From NCBI RefSeq assembly GCF_021730395.1, contig NC_069371.1, positions 67,858,001 to 67,922,000 of the forward strand: a DNA stretch of 64,000 nt. The letters run 5' to 3'. The position numbers were made by a program, and so were the translations under genes. The notes beneath the pieces are model-generated. The model worked only from the letters and a program-made list of their open reading frames with translations, was not told where the DNA came from and did no database searches. This document shows positions 58,251 to 64,000 of this stretch, one piece after another. Position 1 is the stretch's first letter. Each line of letters starts with the position of its first letter. This stretch comes from Mercenaria mercenaria. Its lineage: Eukaryota > Mollusca > Bivalvia > Venerida > Veneridae.

Positions 58251-61200
58251 CTATCTAAGAAAATTGAATTTTGCGGACGCTTTATTGTTTGTTCCATGTT
58301 CTTTTGCAGTCACATGTAGTTCAGTATCGCCAAACATCATCACTACATCCAACAGTTGTTTGTCTTCCCTTGGTCTCTCACGAAGAGAAATTGATATCTC
58401 TCCAACTCGATAGCATCCATCATCTGATATATATATTGGATTCTCCGACTGTGTTCTGTACACCTCCACTGTTGCTCTTGAAGTATCTATGAATGGCACG
58501 CAGAACGAATACTCTATACTTGTTTTATGTGGTACAACTGTGGTTCCGGCTTCAATAAATACATTGAAGACATCCTCGCACTTGTACATTCCATCGCGAA
58601 AGACTTTCTTCGAGCTAGGATGCCGGCTTTCATCAAATGGTACAGCTGTACTTATACCTATGATATGAAAATGAGAAAATGTCGAAGTAGTTTATGGTTC
58701 CAAGATTAACTATTTTTGAAATTGTAAAAACTTATTTTTTCAGTAGTAATGGAATTCACAATGTAATAAACAATATCTCTACAAATTCGGAAGCGGCGGA
58801 AATCAATTTACCCTTGGTATATACAATAACTACATTGTACAGAATATTAACAGCCTTTCTTTTTGTTAGGAAGTCATACAGAATAGATTTTTTAATTTGT
58901 TTTAAACTTTGAGAAAGAAATATACCATATGTGTAAGGTAGTTTTCTTGAGCTGATAGAGTCTGTATTGTGTCCGTACATTACAGCGCCTGCAAAATATA
59001 AACCGCAGTTTTCAGTTGCATTGCTACTGTATTTGTTGAGAACGAGCACTCATGCAGCCTGTGAGTTATGTAATCATTACGATCATAAAACAGAAAATAT
59101 AGTCTCGTAAACAGAGAAAACTCCATTTATATTTGGATGCATTTATTATTTACTGTTAAACAATATTCTGGATTTCAAATTGATTGAATTTTGTTATTAA
59201 GTTAGAAACATGAATTAAATGTATAAACTGAAGCACTGAGAGGTCTGGATGGGGCAGGGTTGTGTAGAATTTTTACTGTTATAGGCCTATTATAGTATGC
59301 TAAAATTTTACCCGGTGGAAGTTCATTAACAATTTGTCTTTAAACAATTGTAAAGCCCATGGTACAAAATACAATTCAATAAAACGATTCTGAGGACACT
59401 TTTTATCTCAAGAACAGAAACAAACCAACTTTAAAAACGTCTGAGATACAAAAGAAATTCTAAAAATTAACTCACACTAAACGTCCGCTTTATGAACATT
59501 GCACTTGTAGATATGCATTTATCATCTATTTGTAACAGTTCCGAAGCCGAAGTTTTTAATAATCAATAAGGTTTGCTATGAGATAAACATAAATTAGTCA
59601 AAAAGCTTTAATACATATAGTTCAGATCTAAGTTTAAAACTCTGTTCGACGTCATAAAAATAATGAATTCATGTAGTCTAAATAGTCATTTTGAAAACAG
59701 TCAATGATGTAACCATGGGCTACTTTATCATTGACATCTAAATTGTGAGCTTGCATGCGCAGTGGCGTTGAAACCACAGTCTGCACTACTTCATGTAGCG
59801 CATTAACTTCTTTTGGATGTTCTAAGAATTACAATGAGAATTCTTCGATTTTCAGAAATAAACTTATAACACTGATAGCGGACAAATTCTCTCCAAAACA
59901 TTACAACCTTTTGTTTTGCGTAAAACAGAAATTAATTCAAAGCTTTCGCGCTTATTCTAATTCCTTTTACCCTAGTTATTAAAGATTGTGTGATACAAAC
60001 AGTTTTGTTTTTTAAAACAACAACGTATATTTAGTACCTTTTACCACTGCTAGTCCCGCTTGTTCAGGAACGATAACCTGCCTGTTGGGAAATGCAGATT
60101 TTACAGCATTCTTCATTATATCAGCTTCAGAAAATCCACCCACCATCATCAAAGTTTTTACGTTTCTAAGCTCTGGTTTCCGTAACAGATTTTCCACGAA
60201 GGTAACCAGATTGTCCTTTGACATTTTGAACATTCTCAAAAATATTTCATTATCAATATGTAACCTATCCCTTCTCTTTTTTACAGATGTGGAAAAATTG
60301 CTCCTTGGTAATGATGCTGCAAAACTTTCATCTGTCTTTTCTTCATAGAATTCGTAAAGAGCTATCGGTAATTTAAGGTTCACCTTGTCATCCTCGTCTT
60401 TGTATGTTCTCTTCTTTAGCTCAACTGTTCTCTGTAGGTCAAGGTCGTCTGTCTTACACTCGTCTCTAAATTCCCTCATTACAGCTGGTCCAAACAATTC
60501 GTCTAGAAACTCGTCAATTCCCTTGTCTACTACTGTACCTCCCCAAGGACCACCACTTGGAGGATGTAGTTCCTTAAGGGTACCATCTGTCTGTACCTCA
60601 TGTACAGTTATGTCAACAGTGCCACCTACAACAACAGATGTATCAGAAGTAATAAAATGATATTTTACCGTACTAGTATTGCGTTATGCCAATGACAATC
60701 CATGCCTGGTATTATTTTGTTTTTTTTATGTATCAACTAAATTAAAACGTACGTCCCTTTGTTTTAACTAATTAGACTGGTAAAGATGCTGTTCCTTAAT
60801 AACATGAGTCAGCTCGCAAATTGTTTCGAAAATAACACCTCCTCGAATGTGAACAATCTCTTATAGATACGAGCTTTTGAAAACAAAATGTTTCATGATA
60901 TGGCTCTTTTGGTAACTTAGTCGTTAATACACTCGAATAAAAGATAAGCACATATGTATTTAATAGATTTAATTATAACCAAAAACATGTAAAGAGATGA
61001 TACGATTAGTTTTAAACCGGCCTTTTAGCTTTAGAAACAAAAAACAACATTTCTGTTCAGCAACACCCACCTCCTAAATCTAAGACCATGAACTGTGCAC
61101 CAGGACTAAATGATTGTAACTGTGCTTCCTTCCCTTGCTCTTTCGCTTTCGATACGACTAATTCTTTGCAGTAAATGGCAGCAGCTTCCGGTTCTAACGC

Positions 61201-62537
61201 CAAAGTTAGTTGGTCCTCGGGAATACCGGCCTGTATGTGGAGAGATTTTTCATTCAAAAGTGCGGTCTGACTAAGAAAAGTTATGAACGTAAGTTTTAAC
61301 CAACGGACATTGGAAGAAAAAAAATGCCCGTTTTATAAAAGAAAATTCCCCAAGAACAATCCAGCAATAAACGCATGTAAAAATGAATAACTCAAGCCGA
61401 TTTTCACCATGTTGAACCATAATTTGTATAAACAAGTGTGTAAAACATAGCCAAATAAAGTCAACATTGTGACACCAAGGAAATGTAATAATGGGACTCA
61501 TTGCACGTACAAGTATAATTGCTACACCGTTCATAACAAAAAAGTAGCAAATTACCTTGTCTGCGGCCTCTTTCATAAATTGTTTCGCGCCATCATGCCA
61601 TATAGCTGGCACTGTAAGAACCCAGTGTATATCTGTTTCATGTAAGTCTCTTATTCTGTCTTTCAATCTCTTCATGAGATGGTCCTTTAAATACTCGATT
61701 GCTGCCGAGAAGACATTTATTGCTGGCATTCTTTGTTTCTGGTCATCTTTGATCATCATGTCACGGCGAAGATTCTGATAAGAAGAAGAAAGCATTTAAA
61801 TACTAAACTTTATTCCTTTGATATTTGTAACCTTGAAACTTCTTGCATCATATGACTATACATATTCATGTACGTGCATGTACGTGTGTATGTGCGATTT
61901 ATATCCAAATAATACGGTGCAATGTTCTTAAGACACCATCATACCAGGTTCTCATCTTGTGACGAGACGAGAAATGTTATGCTAGTACTCAGTAAAACAT
62001 TCTCACTGTTACTGCTGTTGACATATTTCAAAACAGTCCCACATCAGATGTTTTTTAATATAAAGTTTGCTTTTCTGGTTATACATATGGAGTTTTAGAA
62101 ATGTTTTTTATGAACAATTTTACACATAATTATTTGCACTAAAGCTATAAACCTCACCACTCTTTCGTGCAATATCATTTTGAAACGTCTGAAATACTTC
62201 CAGCCGTGATGATTTCCGTCTTCAGACAGCTTTGCATACTTTGTTTCTGCCTGAATAATATCAATATGAAATCAATAAAAGCAACTGTCATGCTGTTTCT
62301 ATTCATAGTTAACATCACTCCATTTACATTAACATTTCTATTTTAACATCGTATTTATTACCGGTTGTGCAACTTAAGTGTCGAGCTAATAAGTTAAATA
62401 CCAAGTAATTTAAAATTAGCATTTCTCACTTCATATCCGAATGAGTTAAAATTCCCCTTCGGATCAAACAGTACTACGGTAGGAGCCTTAAGTGTGATAA
62501 GTCCGGAGCCATCTGTCCAGTCCTGATTAGTATAAAT
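58251..62537 (-). CDS. HSPA12-like heat shock 70 family protein, exons 2-8 (5' exon outside)
   Basis: HSPA12-type Hsp70 superfamily protein. Minus-strand exons: 62430-62537, 62158-62250, 61556-61774, 61071-61230, 60038-60625, 58926-58988, 58251-58657. All have AG/GT borders and consistent phases, giving about 545 residues. Landmarks: LKAPTVVLFD then NSFGYE; GWKYFRRFKMIL; INVFSAAIEYLKDHLMKRL; WVLTVPAIWHDGAKQFMKEA; LALEPEAAAIYCKEL; phosphate-2 loop LDLGG|GTVDITVHEV split by an intron; adenosine-site MMVGGFSEADIM; VPEQAGLAVVKG|AVMYG; KLPYTYG; and a short C-terminal beta region ending KFNFLR. The phosphate-1 (DFGTT) exon is not in the window. HSPA12 proteins lack the usual Hsp70 substrate-binding domain, as here. 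A decayed copy lies at 48-51 kb and a related 3' exon at 472-754. No regulatory site was identified. Confidence 0.93.
58658..58925 (-). other. HSPA12-like intron
   Basis: Between the 63 bp exon and the last exon. The matching intron in the decayed copy meets the right LTR at 48104. Confidence 0.8.
58989..60037 (-). other. HSPA12-like intron (1.05 kb)
   Basis: No repeat recognised. About 59700-59900 matches 50100-50290 in the decayed copy. Confidence 0.8.
60626..61070 (-). other. HSPA12-like intron
   Basis: AT-rich, phase 1, splits the DLGG|GTVD nucleotide-binding loop. Confidence 0.8.
61775..62157 (-). other. HSPA12-like intron
   Basis: Holds a GTACGTGCATGTACGTGTGT-like simple stretch near 61870; otherwise featureless. 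Confidence 0.75.
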
Positions 62538-62978
62538 CTGAAAATAAAAAAGAATACAAAGTAAATGATATATGAAACTTAAAGTGTCTGAGCAATAGCA
62601 ATTTTACTGCCTATTTAATCTAATAAAGATATACTCAGTTGTCCAATTTAATAATAAAGTGGTGAATATTGTTGTGTGCATGTCAATCTATTCATATACA
62701 TTATAAAAACTACAACTATAATTCAATGTTTAAACACCAAAAAGGTTTCTTTGCTGTCTTGCTGTCTGATGACAGAGTCAATGTTTATAAATGGTGTAAG
62801 ATTATGACTACTTTTACTTCATTTGGTCAATAAAGATTAACAGTGCATAAATTTTTTGTTAAATGATAGTCATCAATGGTTTTCGTACATATCTTAAGAT
62901 TTTTTAAAAAACAATTGTTTTTTGATAATATTATATATAATTATAGGTTATTACCTTTGTATCGGGAATGTATTGCAT
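62538..62978 (-). other. HSPA12-like upstream intron
   Basis: Acceptor TTTTCAG read on the minus strand at 62538-62544. No DFGTT-encoding exon found here. Confidence 0.6.
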
Positions 62979-63651
62979 ACTCATTTCTATTCCCAGTTAA
63001 GTTTCTCTGGTACTGGAAACGTCAATATTTTTCCATATACTGACGCCTGAATTTCATATCGGGTGCGTGACGTAATTTAGTGTGTGCTGTTGTACCATTT
63101 TCTTTTATTTAGTTCAGTATTGTCAATCCTATTCAGGCTGCTGAACAAATTTATAGTACTTACATTATATTTATACGTGTAGATGAGTATATAATAAAAA
63201 GGTTATTATCTTTGCATCGGGAAATATGCACTCGCTCTTCAGCGGAAGAATATTGCGCTCCTAAAGTCGCGCAATATTTTCGCTGATGAACTCGTGCATA
63301 TTTCTCGATACAAAGCTAATAACCTATAAATATGCACGAGTTCTTCAGTGGAAATATTGTGCGACTTTAGGAGCGCAATATTCTTCCGCTGAAGAACGAG
63401 TGCATATTTCCCGATGCAAAGGTAATAACGTTTTTATTGCATACGCATGTACACGTATGAATATAATGTAAATACCAAATATTTGTTCAATAATCTGAAT
63501 AGGATTGACAATACTGAACTAAAAGGAAAAAATAGTGCAACAACACACACTGTATTACGTCAGGCACCCGATATGAAATTCAGACGTCAGTGTATGGAAA
63601 ATTATTGACCTTTCTGATACCAGTGTAATTAAAGGGGAATAGAAATGAGTT
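62979..63651. repeat. Large palindrome (~335 bp arms, almost no loop)
   Basis: 62979-63313 is mirrored by 63317-63651. Shared words include ACTCATTTCTATTCCC, TGAATTTCATATCGGGTGC, TTCAGTATTGTCAATCCTAT and TCTTCAGCGGAAGAATATTG. The inner 110 bp of each arm is itself partly palindromic (GCACTCG...CTCGTGC around CTCCTAAAGTCGCGC). Arms have diverged by substitutions and small length changes. Confidence 0.88.
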
Positions 63652-63849
63652 TATATTAATACATGAAATGCACCTAAATCATTCTGAATGAGTTTATATT
63701 CGTAGATAAATTGATATGTTTCTTTAAACTATTAATAAAACATTGACTTAATGTAGAATATAATAAACATAAACTTTGATGTTCTTTCATTTGCGTGGGA
63801 GCGGCCTCAGTGTCGAGATAGGGGGGAGGGAATGTATGTGTGTGTGTTA
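63652..63849. other. Short unique stretch
   Basis: Nothing recognised except a GATAGGGGGGAGGGAATG purine run and a GTGTGT tail that belongs to the next SINE. Confidence 0.5.
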
Positions 63850-64000
63850 GGATTTAACGTCTTTTTCAACAATTTTTCAATCATAAGACGGTGTATATAT
63901 AGCAGTGAGCACAATGTTAAACTTTATCGTGATGCCTCAATGGAATATCACACCGTAGACACTTGACCTGATATACCCACCCAATCACATTATACTGCCA
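63850..64000 (-). mobile_element. SINE (family 3) 3' part, minus, cut by window end
   Basis: GGATTTAACGTCTTTTTCAA, then AGCAGTGAGCACAATG and GGAATATCACACCGTAGACA match 10107-10260. The tRNA-like head would lie beyond 64000. Confidence 0.85.

Noticed and set aside
58756-59049. 97-codon minus-strand frame as a separate protein
   Set aside because: It is the 63 bp HSPA12-like exon read through into flanking introns.
61271-61795. 174-codon minus-strand frame as one exon
   Set aside because: Only 61556-61774 matches HSPA12; the rest reads into an intron after a clear GT donor.

Overview
The window looks like nuclear DNA of a marine bivalve mollusc: AT-rich, with spliced genes of canonical GT/AG introns, and crowded with repeats of a kind known from clams, mussels and oysters (tRNA-headed SINEs with an AACAAAC-type tail, pearl/Helitron-like elements with a tandem-repeat core, and a CR1/L2-like LINE). 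HSPA12-type heat-shock genes on both sides fit the large HSPA12 expansions described in bivalves. The assignment is by recognition only; no search was run.

Host genes. (1) 472-754 (+) is the C-terminal piece of an HSPA12-like (Hsp70 superfamily) gene. (2) 2776-7968 (+) is a five-exon copine/RGLG-type von Willebrand A-domain gene, with only the first coding exon not located. (3) 26300-31458 (+) holds the first four coding exons of GTDC1, the tRNA-queuosine mannosyltransferase QTMAN; the C-terminal exons are not visible downstream. (4) 58251-62537 (-) holds the last seven exons of an HSPA12-like gene in a clean exon series, with its N-terminal exon beyond the window. (5) 48104-51230 (-) is a decayed duplicate of that gene, with exons lost, fused and duplicated.

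Layout. 1-8 kb: HSPA12 3' exon and the copine gene, with a TTAA-flanked miniature transposon and SINEs in introns. 8-14 kb: intergenic sequence with SINEs and short hairpins. 14-26 kb: a dense nest of DNA transposons (three with CAG-type termini and 5-6 bp target duplications, one TTAA element, one large inverted repeat) and Helitron-like tandem-core elements inserted among or inside them. 26-31.5 kb: GTDC1, whose second intron starts with about 35 copies of its own exon end and splice donor. 31.5-35.8 kb: three tandem-core elements and a partial LINE. 35.8-48.1 kb: a broken Ty3/Gypsy-type LTR retrotransposon with a SINE and a Helitron-like element inside it. 48-51 kb: decayed HSPA12 copy. 52-56.9 kb: CR1/L2-like LINE interrupted by a Helitron-like element. 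57-64 kb: a TA-flanked miniature transposon, the HSPA12 gene, a 670 bp palindrome and a truncated SINE.

The most notable signals are the GTDC1 exon-end/donor array (27545-29410); a shared architecture across at least six sequence-unrelated tandem-core families (5' hairpin, short GTCC- or CGTC-rich stretch, tandem core, 3' hairpin, CTAG or CTTG end); and a broken palindrome at 17.3-18.7 kb that shows exactly where one such element inserted. These genes do not form a pathway together; they are neighbours in a repeat-rich locus.
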